Shown: positions 45,453 to 57,181, counted from the stretch's first letter. The stretch: 64,000 nucleotides of DNA from Acidobacteriota bacterium (GCA_016195265.1 JACPZW010000043.1:36077-100076), one strand, 5' to 3'. The notes: generated from the sequence alone by a model not told the origin. Translations and numbers: made by a program.

Positions 45453-45579
45453 CTCCACATCTCTCCTTCTCGAACGTTAGACCGCCGTCGTTGCATCAGG
45501 TTACATACAGAATCTTCCGCCGACTACAAAAACTGTCGGTTTTTTCAGGTTGCTGCCCCGGCGTGCTAACGTCACTCGC

Positions 45580-46041
45580 ATGTACAGTGCCGTCCTGCTC
45601 CTTCACTCGTGGATTCGCTGGATTGCACTCGTGGCGGGCGTGGGCACGACCCTCGCGGCGCTGCGAGGCAAGACCGATGGCGAGCGATCGCTGGCCGATC
45701 GCTGGGGCCTGGTGATGATGATGACCCTGGACCTGCAGATGCTGATCGGGCTCGTGCTCTACCTCGTCCTGAGCCCGAACATGCAGGAGATCTTCAATCA
45801 TTTCGGCGCGTCGATGAAGGACCCGGCGCTGCGGTTCTGGGCCGTCGAGCACATCACGGCGATGATGGGCGCGGTGATTCTCGCGCACGCCGCCCGTGTG
45901 CTGGCGCGCAAGGCGAAGATCGCCGCGGCCAAGCGCACGCGGTTGATCATCTGCGCCGGTCTCGCGACGGTGCTGATGCTGGCCGGGATGCCGTGGCCGG
46001 GCCGGCCGGGCGGGCGCGACTTGTTCCGTTTCTCTCTATGA
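45580..46041 (+). CDS. Small four-helix membrane protein
   Basis: The product of about 153 residues from the ATG at 45580 has four hydrophobic helices (about 5-25, 45-68, 90-112 and 122-142). Paired conserved-looking histidines (LLHSWIRW and EHITAMMG) could bind heme or metal, as in cytochrome-b561-like proteins, but this is not demonstrated. Its stop overlaps the NfeD start (ATGA). A TTG ten codons upstream is an alternative start. Confidence 0.75.
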   Translation: MYSAVLLLHSWIRWIALVAGVGTTLAALRGKTDGERSLADRWGLVMMMTLDLQMLIGLVLYLVLSPNMQEIFNHFGASMKDPALRFWAVEHITAMMGAVILAHAARVLARKAKIAAAKRTRLIICAGLATVLMLAGMPWPGRPGGRDLFRFSL

Positions 46042-46502
46042 TCTGGATGCTCTGGCAGTTCCTCTCCAACTGGGCGTCGGAGATGTCCGCGCTCACGTGG
46101 CTGGCCGTGGCCTTCATCGCGGCGATCCTCGAGGTGACGATTCCGCATTTCGGATCGGCGTTCGTCAGCGCCGGTGCGATCGCCGCGGCGGCAGTGGCGT
46201 ATCTCGGCTTTGGTCCGGCCGCGCAGCTCATCACATTCATCGTGGTGCTGACCGTGTCGCTCGTCACGCTGCGTTCCGGTCTCGTGGCGCGGCTGGGTGG
46301 ACGGGGCGTGCCGTCGCGCACCGATCAGGTGATCGGGCGGGCCGGCATCGTCACGCACGACATCGATCCCGCGACGGGTACCGGCCGCGTCAACGTAGGC
46401 GGCGAGGACTGGGCGGCGCGCAGCGCAGGGCCACTCGCGGCGGGCAGCAAAATCCGTGTCGTCGGCGCCGACGGCATCGTCCTGGAGGTTACAGGTACAT
46501 GA
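46038..46502 (+). CDS. NfeD-family membrane protein
   Basis: The 154-residue protein has three N-terminal helices and a C-terminal OB-fold NfeD domain (GRAGIVTHDIDPATGTGRVNVGGEDW). NfeD proteins partner with SPFH proteins in membrane quality control. It overlaps its partner stop-to-start at 46499-46502 (ATGA). The serine-protease domain found in long NfeD forms is absent. Confidence 0.9.
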   Translation: MIWMLWQFLSNWASEMSALTWLAVAFIAAILEVTIPHFGSAFVSAGAIAAAAVAYLGFGPAAQLITFIVVLTVSLVTLRSGLVARLGGRGVPSRTDQVIGRAGIVTHDIDPATGTGRVNVGGEDWAARSAGPLAAGSKIRVVGADGIVLEVTGT

Positions 46503-47407
46503 ACGCCATCGTTTTCTTCGGCGTCGCCCTCGTCGTGCTGATCGTCCTGCTGCGCACGATCAAGATCGTCCCGCAGAAGCAGGTCAAGCTCATCGAGCGG
46601 CTCGGCAAGTACCACCGCACGGCCGAAGCCGGCCTGAACACGATCGTGCCGTTCCTGGATTCAGTCCGCGCGACGATCGATCTGCGCGAGCAGATCACGA
46701 AGATCGAGCCGCAGCCGGTCATCACGCGCGACAACGTGACCATGGAAGTGGACGCAGTCATCTATTACCTGATCGCCGATCCCGTGCGCGCGACCTACGA
46801 GGTGCAGAACCTGCCGTGGGGTCTTGAGCAGCTGACGCTCTCGGCGCTCCGCAACGTCATCGGCCAGCTCGATCTCGACCACACGCTCTCGTCGCGCGAC
46901 ACGACGAACTCGCAGCTGCGCGCGGCGCTCGACAGCGCAACGCAGCAGTGGGGCGTGAAGGTGATGCGGATCGAGCTGAAGAACATCACGCCGCCCGAAG
47001 AGATCCGCCTGACGATGGAAAAGCAGATGACCGCGGAGCGGACGCGCCGCGCGGTCGTGACGACGGCCGAGGGCGAGAAGTCGTCCGCCATCCTGCGCGC
47101 GGAGGGCCAGAAGCAGGCGGCGATCGTCAACGCGGAAGGCGCGAAGGAAGCGGCGATCCTCGCGGCCGAAGGTCAGGCGCAGGCGCGGCTGCGCGTCGCG
47201 CAGGCCGAGGCGCAGGCGATTCAGCTCGTCGCGCAGGCGCTCGGCGCGGCCGGCAGCCCGGCGCAGTACCTCATCGCGCAGAAGTATCTCGAGGCGCTCG
47301 GACAGATCTCGAACAACGCGAACAAGCTGGTGTTTCTGCCGTTCGAGGCCAGCGGGATCATGTCGTCACTGGGCGGGATCAAAGAACTGCTGCAGCCAGC
47401 CAAGTAG
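46499..47407 (+). CDS. SPFH/band 7 (stomatin-like) protein
   Basis: The 302-residue protein has one N-terminal membrane helix (2-20), the band 7 domain (QVKLIERLGKYHRT to NITPPEEIRLTMEKQMTAERTRR) and an Ala/Glu/Gln coiled coil (EGQKQAAIVNAEGAKEAAIL). Bacterial stomatins oligomerise at the membrane and work with NfeD. It is coupled to nfeD by a four-base overlap and ends just before the hairpin at 47408. Confidence 0.93.
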   Translation: MNAIVFFGVALVVLIVLLRTIKIVPQKQVKLIERLGKYHRTAEAGLNTIVPFLDSVRATIDLREQITKIEPQPVITRDNVTMEVDAVIYYLIADPVRATYEVQNLPWGLEQLTLSALRNVIGQLDLDHTLSSRDTTNSQLRAALDSATQQWGVKVMRIELKNITPPEEIRLTMEKQMTAERTRRAVVTTAEGEKSSAILRAEGQKQAAIVNAEGAKEAAILAAEGQAQARLRVAQAEAQAIQLVAQALGAAGSPAQYLIAQKYLEALGQISNNANKLVFLPFEASGIMSSLGGIKELLQPAK

Positions 47408-47429
47408 GGCGGATCCTTTCGGACCCGCC
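47408..47429 (+). terminator. GGCGGATCC-TTTC-GGACCCGCC hairpin
   Basis: A nine-pair stem with one mismatch and a TTTC loop directly follows the SPFH stop codon. There is no T-tract after it, so it could be a terminator or a stability hairpin. It closely resembles the hairpin at 55583. Confidence 0.5.
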
Positions 47430-47466
47430 TGATCAGCACCCGCACGCGGCGTGATACCTTGAGCCC

Positions 47467-48714
47467 GTGCGCCCAGACGTCGTCTCAGGCCGACTTCCTC
47501 GTCTCGCGATCGTCATTGCCCTCGCTCTTCTCGCGATCTGGGGCCTGCGGCTGACGATTCTCGAAGGGTTCGTGTACGAGTGGCCCCGGGGCTTTCACGG
47601 CGACTTCCACGCGGCGATGTACGAGCCGGACTGGTGGGACGGCCGCGGCATCATGTACGGGCCGGTGTTCGTCATCGAGCGGTGGCTCGTGAACGCGTGG
47701 CCTCGAGTGTTCACGGTCCATTTCTTCGCGCTGGCGAACGTGCCCGCGGTCGTGCTGGCGTTCGTCTTGTCGATCGCCGCCGCGCGCGCGAGTCGCACGT
47801 CCGCCTTCGCCGCGTTCACGGCGTGGTGCTGTCTCCGGTGGCTCTTCTACGCGTTTTCCGTCGCGGCGAATCCTGAAATCCTCGAGATGCTGCTCCTGAC
47901 GGCGGCGTGGTACGCGGCATCGAGGGCGAAGGAAGGCGCAGCGTGGGTGTCGGTCACCGTCGCATCGCTGACGAAAGTGATCCCGGTGATCTTCGCGCCG
48001 CTGATCCTGCTGCGCGCGTCGCGCAAGGCCGTCATCCCCTCGGCCGTGACCGCCATTGTCATCATCACGGCGGTAGGCGTCGGCCAGCGGCTGTCGCCGG
48101 TCGAGACCGTGATGGCGGTTCTCATCCCGAGCCAGAGCACGGGCGGCGGCACGCTGCGGCAGGCGTCGCACATCGTGCCGATTCCGTCGGTCTACCAGAT
48201 CGTCGGATTGAACACGGCGCTCGCGCGCGCGATGGGCATGACGGACACCGATCCGCGGCTGGCGACCGTGCAGACGATCACGAACGCGGTGACCGTCATC
48301 CTCTACTTATGGTCGGCGTTCGTCGCCTTCCGCGTGTTGAACGGACGGCACGCGCTGCCCGAGACGACGAGTCTCGCGCTGGCCTACGGTCTGTTTTTCG
48401 CGCTGATGCCGCTGGCGACGTTCCACACGCACCCGCACACGTTCGTGTTCATGCTGCCGGCGTGGACGGCGATCATCACGACGATTGGCGGCGATACCGA
48501 TCGGCGGCGCGCGACCGCGTTCGGCGCGGTCCTGCTGGTGCTGTTCGTGTTCGGAGGGATGCCGTCAGTGGCCGCGCCTGTGGACCGCGTGCTGCACACG
48601 CACCTCGCGCAGTCGCTCGTGTTCGCCGATCCGATCTGGTCGAACGTGGGCGTCGTGCTGACGCTGTCGGGTTACGCGCTGCTGCGGACGCGCGATCTAG
48701 CCGCGCCGGTGTGA
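47467..48714 (+). CDS. Glycosyltransferase family 87-like membrane protein (DUF2029)
   Basis: The 415-residue protein has about nine to ten transmembrane helices and the conserved acidic segments of GT-C enzymes (RGFHGDFHAAMYEPDWWDG and FSVAANPEILEMLLL). GT87 members are polyprenyl-phosphomannose-dependent mannosyltransferases in other phyla; the sugar here is unknown. The start is a GTG at 47467. tRNA-Glu begins 25 bp after the stop. Confidence 0.78.
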   Translation: MRPDVVSGRLPRLAIVIALALLAIWGLRLTILEGFVYEWPRGFHGDFHAAMYEPDWWDGRGIMYGPVFVIERWLVNAWPRVFTVHFFALANVPAVVLAFVLSIAAARASRTSAFAAFTAWCCLRWLFYAFSVAANPEILEMLLLTAAWYAASRAKEGAAWVSVTVASLTKVIPVIFAPLILLRASRKAVIPSAVTAIVIITAVGVGQRLSPVETVMAVLIPSQSTGGGTLRQASHIVPIPSVYQIVGLNTALARAMGMTDTDPRLATVQTITNAVTVILYLWSAFVAFRVLNGRHALPETTSLALAYGLFFALMPLATFHTHPHTFVFMLPAWTAIITTIGGDTDRRRATAFGAVLLVLFVFGGMPSVAAPVDRVLHTHLAQSLVFADPIWSNVGVVLTLSGYALLRTRDLAAPV

Positions 48715-48738
48715 TACGATTTCTGGTTCCTGCCAGTC

Positions 48739-48814
48739 GTCCCCATCGTCCAGAGGCCTAGGACGTGGCCCTTTCAAGGCCAAAACGCGGGTTCGAATCC
48801 CGCTGGGGACGCCA
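48739..48814 (+). tRNA. tRNA-Glu (UUC)
   Basis: The 76-base gene folds fully: acceptor GTCCCCA with TGGGGAC, anticodon arm TGGCC-CTTTCAA-GGCCA with UUC, T arm GCGGG-TTCGAAT-CCCGC and an encoded CCA. It is the second MnmA substrate in the window. A 9-bp hairpin follows immediately. Confidence 0.97.
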
Positions 48815-48875
48815 GCCTTCGCCCGATCATCAAACGCGAAGGCTGCCCCGCCGTAGCGCGACGCCGGACGAGATT
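48814..48875 (+). repeat. Hairpin and repeat following tRNA-Glu, copy 2
   Basis: AGCCTTCGC (48814-48822) pairs perfectly with GCGAAGGCT (48836-48844), overlapping the last base of the tRNA, and may end its transcript. It runs into GCTGCCCCGCCGTAGCGCG, similar to the stretch behind tRNA-Lys (37790-37835). The rest of the gap to 49011 shows nothing further. Confidence 0.5.
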
Positions 48876-49011
48876 CTCATCCCGCCCGGGCATGCGTCCG
48901 TGAGTCTCAAGGCTTAGCGGCCACGGCCACGACTGCCTTCCCAGCGACCCGTGAAGAACTGCCCTCCGATGCGGAACGGCGCGACCCAGCACGCACGCGC
49001 GTACCTGTTCC

Positions 49012-49695
49012 CTATTGCACACCAGCCTTTCGAAAAGCGAGCGCGACATCGAGCCTCGCGAAGTACTCCTGGCGCGGGATCGTGACGGCGCCGAGCGACG
49101 CGAGATGATCCGTGCACCACTGCACGTCGAGCAGCAACATTCCAGTCTTCTGCATCAGGTCCACCAGCGCCATCAACGCGACCTTCGACGCGTCCCGGCG
49201 CGCATGAAACATCGATTCGCCGGCAAAGAATCCGCCGACGCGGACGCCGTACAGTCCCCCGGCCAGCTGACCGTCACGATCGAACACCTCGACGCTGTGC
49301 GCCCATCCGAGCTCGTGCAGCTTCGCGTACGCCGTGATGAAGGGCTCGGTGATCCAGCCGTCCTCGCGCGACGGATCGGCGCACGCGCGGACGACGCGCT
49401 CGAAGCAGGTATCGACGCGAATCTCGTAGCGTCTGGCGCTCCGGCGCATCGATTTCGTGATGCGGAGCCCGTCGAGCGGCACGACGCCGCGCGGATCCGG
49501 CGACCACCAGCCGATCACGCCAGGCAGCGACGCCGTCTCCATCGGGAAGACGCCCCGCCGGTAGGCATTGACGATCGTTGAAGGCTCGAGATCACCGCCG
49601 AGGCTGATGAGGTCGCTGTCCGGCATTTCCGGCGGCAGCGGAAAACGCCATCGGCTGTCCTCGGCCGGCTGCGGTGTCGTCGCCCAGTCCGTCAC
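49012..49695 (-). CDS. aat: Leucyl/phenylalanyl-tRNA-protein transferase
   Basis: The 227-residue protein has the Aat blocks LISLGGDLEPSTIVNAYRRGVFPM, WWSPDPRGVVPL and GLYGVRVGGFFAGESMF. It adds Leu or Phe to N-terminal Lys or Arg of proteins, creating N-degrons. It diverges from clpS-clpA, which recognise and degrade those substrates, so the complete bacterial N-degron pathway lies together. Confidence 0.95.
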   Translation of the reverse strand: MTDWATTPQPAEDSRWRFPLPPEMPDSDLISLGGDLEPSTIVNAYRRGVFPMETASLPGVIGWWSPDPRGVVPLDGLRITKSMRRSARRYEIRVDTCFERVVRACADPSREDGWITEPFITAYAKLHELGWAHSVEVFDRDGQLAGGLYGVRVGGFFAGESMFHARRDASKVALMALVDLMQKTGMLLLDVQWCTDHLASLGAVTIPRQEYFARLDVALAFRKAGVQ

Positions 49696-49740
49696 TCATC
49701 CCATCTTAAACGCCCGGGCCGACATGCGTTACTCTGTGGT

Positions 49741-50064
49741 ATGGCCGAGAGGCGCGATGACGACGTGGGGACCGGCGGCGCCGTCAAGGAACGGGCCCGC
49801 ACCAACGCCAAAGAGCCCGCGCTCTTCAACGTCGTCCTGCTCAACGACGACTACACGCCCATGCAGTTCGTCGTCGACGTCCTCGAACAGGTCTTCCAGA
49901 AATCGCCGGCCGAGGCGTACCGCATCATGATGCAGGTACACCTCAACGGCCGCGGCGTCGCCGGCATCTATCCGTGGGAAGTCGCGGAAACCAAAATCGA
50001 CACGGTGCTGTCGCGGGCACGCGAGGACGGCTACCCGCTGCAGGCCACGATCGAAGACGCATAA
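49741..50064 (+). CDS. clpS: ATP-dependent Clp protease adaptor ClpS
   Basis: The 107-residue adaptor has the conserved core FNVVLLNDDYTPMQFVVDVL, forming the N-degron pocket, and the later VHLNGRGVAGIYPWEVAETK. ClpS delivers substrates with N-terminal Leu, Phe, Tyr or Trp to ClpA. The start is the ATG at 49741. clpA follows after 12 bp. Confidence 0.95.
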   Translation: MAERRDDDVGTGGAVKERARTNAKEPALFNVVLLNDDYTPMQFVVDVLEQVFQKSPAEAYRIMMQVHLNGRGVAGIYPWEVAETKIDTVLSRAREDGYPLQATIEDA

Positions 50065-50076
50065 AGATCAAGAGCC

Positions 50077-52412
<2,336 letters not shown>

Positions 52413-52416
<4 letters not shown>

Positions 52417-53342
52417 GGCAACTGGCCGCCAGTCGATGGCGTCTTGAGCGCATCGAGCACGCGGTGCCGCGTCAGGAACTCACGAATCTTCGCGTACGCC
52501 TTCGTCCGTTCCGCCAGGTTGCAACAGTCAAAGCCGTGCTTGCCGCCGGGAATCGTCATGAGCTCGTTGGGCACGCCCGCGTCGGTCAATGCCTTGTGCA
52601 ACCGCACCGACTGCGTATACGGCACGGTCGGATCGGCATCGCCGTGGATCGTCAGCACGGGCGGCACGCCCGTTCGCACGTAGGTCAGCGGTGAGACGCG
52701 CTTCGCGATTTGGTCGCGATCGGGCGCGCTCCCGAGCCACGTCACCGCGTACGCCTTCATGTTCGGGCCGTCGAGCAGCTCGTTCACGTCGGAGATGCCG
52801 AACCAGTTCACGATGGCCGCGACCTTCAGATTATCTGGACCCGGACACTGGCGGTCCAGACCCGCGGAGGCCGGCAGCATGCCGGTGGTCAGCGCGAGGT
52901 GTCCTCCGGCCGATCCGCCGGCGACGACGATGCGCGCGATGTCGATGCCGTATTCCTTGGCGTGCTGGATGACCCAGCGCAGCGCGCAGCGGCAATCCTC
53001 GACGGCAGCCGGAGCCTGTGCAATCCGCGCGAGCCGGTATTCGACGTTGACGACGTTCATGCCCATTTCGAGGTAGGCGGGAATCCCGGTCGCGCTCCCT
53101 TCCTTGGTTCCGCCGGTCCAACCGCCGCCGTGAATGTAAATCAGGGTCGGCCGCGGACTGGCGGGCGTCCGCGTCACGTACAGATCGAGCTTCGCCTCCC
53201 AATTGCTCGCCGTCAGGTACGTGACATTCGGCACGATCCGATAGTCGTGCTCCAGCCGAGACGCCCATGCAAGGGGCGAATCCTGCGCGCCAAGCGCCGC
53301 CGACCATGCCACCAACAGCGTCGCGATCATCAACTTCTTCAT
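52413..53342 (-). CDS. Secreted alpha/beta hydrolase (esterase, HSL/BD-FAE-like)
   Basis: From the ATG at 53342, with GAAGGAGG upstream, the 309-residue protein has a signal peptide (to about 20), the oxyanion HGGGW motif, the nucleophile elbow GGSAGG and the aspartate/histidine region HGDADPTVPY and GGKHGFD. It probably hydrolyses carboxylic esters in the periplasm; the substrate is unknown. Upstream residues in the open frame come from the intergenic repeat. Confidence 0.88.
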
Positions 53343-53374
53343 AGCGCCTCCTTCGAGGTGTCCCCCACTGAACG

Positions 53375-53475
53375 GCTCTACCACGGAGGACACGGATAAC
53401 GAACGGAGTTCAATGTCGATAACCCTCAAGGACCCGTGACCTCCGCTCCACACCGTGAACTCCGTGGCAGCGCCT
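53375..53475. repeat. CCACGGAGGACACGG low-complexity stretch
   Basis: A shorter relative of the 12940-13106 region: CCACGGAGGACACGG on the left and CCGTGAACTCCGTGG on the right, between the esterase and the tannase remnant. Confidence 0.4.
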
Positions 53476-53524
53476 TACTTTCACCAGGTAATGTGCGGAA
53501 ATCTCCGACGCACGAGACTTGCGG

Positions 53525-53996
53525 TCAGGACCGCGGCGCGCGGCACACGAAGTTTGCCGCCTCGTCCGTGCTGCCGCTCCCCGTATACGCCGCGACCTGC
53601 GGGTACGGACAGAGCGGACGCGTGCGATCGGCCTTGCCGTCCGTGAGATGGGCGGCAACGATGCGCGCGGGCGCAACACCGCGTTCGACCCAGCTCTCGA
53701 GCGCGGCGAGCATGTCGAAGTTGTCCGTGCCGGGTCCGCCGGAACAATGGTTCATGCCGGGCACCATGAACAGCCGGAAGAACGTCTGGCCAGGTACGAT
53801 CGCGTCGCATTGTTTGCCGGATCGCCGGCGACGAGGCCGACAGTTCGTCGGCGGACTTGATCGCGGTCTCGGGAAGCCGTAGGGCCGCCAGGCTCGCGCA
53901 CGCGCCGGGCGCTGGAGCGGCCGCCGGCACGGCCATCAGTCCCACCGTCGCGACGACCACCGCGGTTAGTGAACAACGAACCAGCCGACGTCTCAT
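53525..53996 (-). pseudogene. Tannase/feruloyl-esterase family remnant, middle deleted
   Basis: The 5' part from the ATG at 53996 encodes a signal peptide and the family N-terminus (CASLAALRLPETAIKSADEL). The 3' part, in another frame, encodes the characteristic C-terminus RLFMVPGMNHCSGGPGTDNF, DGKADRTRPLCPYPQ and DEAANFVC. About 400 residues between them are missing and the frame is broken near 53800-53825. The family hydrolyses aromatic-acid esters; this copy is dead. Confidence 0.85.
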
Positions 53997-54279
53997 GTTT
54001 CCTCCAACCGAAGCTCGCATGACTTAGAGGTCGGGTGTGTCAGAAAGCGCGTCGCTCACGGCCTGTATGGTAACGCCAGCCATGACGGGCGGCGCGACGA
54101 AATAGTCCGCCAACGCGCCAACACAACCCGCCAACATCGACTGACAAACACGGCCCGGTGCGTCATACTGCGCACCGTGAAGGCCTGTTAGTTTGAAGCG
54201 CACGTGAGCATCATCGCCAAAGTGTTTGTCACGGATGAAGAAGGCGCGCCCGAGCCGCCGAAGTAGAGAGGAAGTACAT

Positions 54280-55554
54280 ATGTTCCAGCGGGATCAGACC
54301 TGGCGCCTCAATCGATCGGTTGCCGCAGGAGTCACCGCGCTGGCGCTCGCTGCTGTCGCGGTCGTAACCGTGACGACACTGCGGCCAGCAGCCCAGACCG
54401 CCGCGCCGTTTCCTGCGCCGCCAACGAGCTCGTCGGCCGGCTCGCTCGCCTACTCGTGCGGTGTGCCTCCAAACCCGGCTCCCGCCGGCCGTGGCGCGCC
54501 GCCGGTCTTTCCGGCGGGTCAATACCCAGTGCAGTTGCCGGCCGTGTCGATGCTCGGCGCGCGAAACGATCTGCCCAATCCCTACAAGGACGGCGCGGAC
54601 TGGGGCCAGCTTCCCCCCGATCGGAAATGGGGTTCGACGGCGAGCGTCACAACGGGGCCGGACGGTACGATCTGGGTCGTCGATCGTTGCGGAAACTCCG
54701 GCGCGGGCGGCACCACGTGCAGTGGTGAGGGCGCCTCGATTGCCCCGATCTTCCAGCTCGATTCGTCAGGCAAGGTTCTGAAGTCCCTCGGCGCGGGCCT
54801 TTTCGTCAGCCCGCACAAGCTCACGGTCGACAAGGATGGCAACCTCTGGCTGGCGGACAACGGCGCCCACCAGGTGCTCAAGCTGGACCAGAACGGCAAG
54901 GTGCTGATGACGCTCGGCAAGAAGGGCGTCGCCGGCGCGGGCAGCGACGAGTTCGACGCGCCGACGGAAGTCGCGTCCGCCGACAACGGCAACATCTTCG
55001 TCGCCGACGGTCATACGGGCGGCGGCACGGCGACCGGCAACGCGCGGGTCGTCAAGTTCGACAAGACCGGGAAGTTCCTGAAGACCTGGGGCAGGAAAGG
55101 CATGGGCCCGGGCGAGTTCGATGTGCCGCACACGATCGTGCTCGATTCGCGCGGGCGCGTGTTCGTGGGCGACCGGCAGAATAACCGCGTGCAGGTGTTC
55201 GATCCCGACGGCAAGTTCATCGCCGTCTGGTATCAGTTCGGCCGGCCGAGCGGAATGTTCATCGACAAGAAGACCGACACGCTGTACGTCGCCGACTCCG
55301 AATCGCGCGACGGCCGCACGAACACGGGCCGGTTCGCGCTCGCGCAGACCGGGTACGGCTACAACCTCGGCACGCGCCGCGGCATTCGCATCGGCAGCGC
55401 GCGCACCGGCGCCGTGCAGTCCTTCGTGCCGGATCCGTGTCCGTATCCCTACCCTGCCGCGTCGAGCCTCGCCGAGGGCGTCACGGTCGATGCGCAGGGG
55501 AACATGTACGGCGCGGACTTCCTGATGAACGTCAGAAAGTTCGTCAAGAAGTGA
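54280..55554 (+). CDS. NHL-repeat beta-propeller protein
   Basis: From the ATG at 54280, with GAGAGGAAG upstream, the 424-residue product has a signal peptide or N-terminal anchor. A six-bladed NHL-type propeller follows, with repeated units such as SPHKLTVDKDGNLWLADNGA, FDAPTEVASADNGNIFVADG and FDVPHTIVLDSRGRVFVGDR. The fold resembles the peptidyl-amidoglycolate-lyase-like group; catalytic residues cannot be confirmed. It is exported and its ligand is unknown. The 283-bp gap upstream (53997-54279) shows no recognised feature. Confidence 0.82.
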   Translation: MFQRDQTWRLNRSVAAGVTALALAAVAVVTVTTLRPAAQTAAPFPAPPTSSSAGSLAYSCGVPPNPAPAGRGAPPVFPAGQYPVQLPAVSMLGARNDLPNPYKDGADWGQLPPDRKWGSTASVTTGPDGTIWVVDRCGNSGAGGTTCSGEGASIAPIFQLDSSGKVLKSLGAGLFVSPHKLTVDKDGNLWLADNGAHQVLKLDQNGKVLMTLGKKGVAGAGSDEFDAPTEVASADNGNIFVADGHTGGGTATGNARVVKFDKTGKFLKTWGRKGMGPGEFDVPHTIVLDSRGRVFVGDRQNNRVQVFDPDGKFIAVWYQFGRPSGMFIDKKTDTLYVADSESRDGRTNTGRFALAQTGYGYNLGTRRGIRIGSARTGAVQSFVPDPCPYPYPAASSLAEGVTVDAQGNMYGADFLMNVRKFVKK

Positions 55555-55582
55555 GGTCCGGTTCGTCAAGAAGTAGAAGTAG

Positions 55583-55604
55583 GCCGGGTCCTTTTGGACC
55601 CGGC
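55583..55604 (+). terminator. GCCGGGTCC-TTTT-GGACCCGGC hairpin
   Basis: A perfect nine-base-pair stem with a TTTT loop starts 28 bases after the NHL gene stop. No T-tract follows. The TCC-TTTy-GGA heart is shared with the hairpin at 47408, which suggests a dispersed palindrome family. Confidence 0.55.
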
Positions 55605-55633
55605 ACGCTGCAACTTCGCGGTCCGGGAAGTTG

Positions 55634-56537
55634 TCAGTTGCGAGTGGAGTTCGGTCCGCGCCGTTCCGGCGGCGTGATGTCGAACATGAAGCGGAGGGCT
55701 GGAATCTTGTTGCCCGGATGATCGTCGGCGTAAGTGAGCTGCGGCAGCCGATACAGCTGTTGAGGCTCTGTCGGAGGGCCCTGATAGATTCCTGGATACA
55801 GATCGATCAGGTGCGCGCCAGATTCGCCGGTGGCGGTGAAGTTGATCACGACATCGCCGTGACTGTTCAATCCGCAGGCGTAGCCCATGTAGGCATTGTC
55901 GTACGTCGCCACGTAGATGTTGTCGTACTCGGTCCAGCCGACGCCCTTCAGGTGAGATGTCACCAGTTCAGCACCCACGTGCTTTCCATCGTGCGCCATC
56001 CGAGCCCGGTGACCTTCAACTCGATCGGCGTACCGACAGGACCTGAGGCGGGCGTCAACGCAAACGTCTGCGTGACGTTGATGGCGCTCTGCGCGACCGG
56101 TGCGCCGTCGACGAGCGCGATCACTTCGTGGACGCCGCCGTAGTCCTCGGGCACGACGAAGCACGCGTCCAGCCGGCCGCTCGCGGCGGCGGGAAACTGT
56201 CCGAGCGGCGGCGTCGTCTCCGAGTATTTCTTGCCGCGGAAGTGGTAGTAGTCTTCGACGACCCAGCCGCCGTCCACCGTGCCCCACGTGAGCGCGACTG
56301 TTTTTCCGGCGGGCAGACCGCTGGCGGTCGCATGCACCGCTGCGCCTGCAACGGCCGGCTTGTTATAAGCCAGACGAGCGTCGCGAGTTGTTTGTTGGTG
56401 GCCGATGGCCCTGGCGAGGCTGTCGCAGCTGGCGGAGTGACTGGCGATCGTGAGCACGCGGTCAACGCAGCGGAGAACGCCGACGCGAGACACAGGCAGG
56501 AATGTGCGGCCTGTACGGAACGTCGCGTGCGTTTCAT
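55634..56537 (-). pseudogene. IPT/TIG-like lipoprotein remnant, middle deleted
   Basis: Three readable blocks lie in different frames. First is a lipoprotein signal from about 56537 (lipobox LTAC). Second is a beta-sandwich (about 56370-55960) with WVVEDYYHFRGKKYSETTPP, ending at GLGWRTMESTWVLNW before a stop. Third is a C-terminal block with LKGVGWTEYDNIYVATYDNA and GVHLIDLYPGIYQG-like sequence. The two GLGW/GVGW motifs suggest repeat domains whose intervening part, some 180-200 residues in intact relatives, was lost, perhaps by recombination between them. Function unknown. Confidence 0.75.
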
Positions 56538-56560
56538 GAACCGCACGGCGGGTTCGCCGC

Positions 56561-56695
56561 CTATGGAACGATCGTGATCTGGGAGGCCTGCACTTCGAAG
56601 GGCTTGAACTCGCCCGTGCGTCCCTGCGGATCCTTCGCCGTCACCGAATACCGCACGATGCCCATCGGCGCGTCAATGAGGTAGTCCCTTACGCG
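56561..56695 (-). pseudogene. C-terminal gene fragment
   Basis: A fragment encoding VRDYLIDAPMGIVRYSVTAKD and the tail ending ASQITIVP precedes a stop at 56561. It lacks any start or upstream domain and abuts the end of the antitoxin-like gene. The parent gene cannot be named. Confidence 0.5.
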
Positions 56696-56696
56696 T

Positions 56697-56972
56697 CTAA
56701 AGCGCAACGGGCGGGTTGTCAGATCTGATCTGTGGTGTCCTGAGGTCTTCTTCGCGCTTGCGCAACTTCTCAAAGAAGGCTTCCCCGTCAATCGGCTTCA
56801 CGCGGCCGCTCTTCAGATCGTCGTAGCGTGTGTCGAGCGTTTCCCGCAGCGACGTCAGTTCCTCAAGGTAACCGGCAAGGGCATCTTGAACGAGTTCATC
56901 GGGCGCGCGCCAGGTCGTGGCGGCGAGGTCGTTCAGTTTCTTGGCCAATTCGGGCGTGACGTGTACGTCCAT
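56697..56972 (-). CDS. Ribbon-helix-helix antitoxin-like protein (ParD type), no toxin
   Basis: From the ATG at 56972, with GGAGG eight bases upstream, the 91-residue product begins MDVHVTPELAKKLNDLA, continues DELVQDALAGYLEELTSLRETLDTRYDDLKSGRVKPIDG and resembles ParD-like antitoxins. A ParE/RelE toxin would normally follow, but the next DNA is an unrelated gene fragment. The C-terminal 15 residues are unlike the family, perhaps due to the junction. An orphan antitoxin is the best reading. Confidence 0.7.
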   Translation of the reverse strand: MDVHVTPELAKKLNDLAATTWRAPDELVQDALAGYLEELTSLRETLDTRYDDLKSGRVKPIDGEAFFEKLRKREEDLRTPQIRSDNPPVAL

Positions 56973-56995
56973 CAATGCCTCCGAAACCACGACGA

Positions 56996-57181
56996 TCACG
57001 GGTTAGGGCGCCGGCGCAGTTCGTCCAAGATCGCCGACGCGGGCCTGAGACGACCGGCCTCAGCCGACTTCCAGGACGCCAACAGCGCTTCATGCAGGGC
57101 GCGGCGTTCCTCGTCGGTGAGGTCATCGCCTTCGTCGTCAGCGACCAGCCCCTTCTCGACGCGCGCTCGGAGACCGCTCAT
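56996..57181 (-). CDS. Small antitoxin-like protein
   Basis: The 61-residue acidic protein has DLTDEERRALHEALLASWKSAEAGRLRPASAILDELRRR, similar to short addiction-module antitoxins and RHH-type partners. It ends 23 bp before the ParD-like ATG, so the two are co-transcribed. Two antitoxin-like genes in a row with no toxin suggest the remains of two modules. Confidence 0.55.
   Translation of the reverse strand: MSGLRARVEKGLVADDEGDDLTDEERRALHEALLASWKSAEAGRLRPASAILDELRRRPNP

Noticed and set aside
48774..49049. Minus-strand frame ending in SPAGFEP-type sequence
   Set aside because: Its end is the translated complement of tRNA-Glu, a known false-gene pattern.
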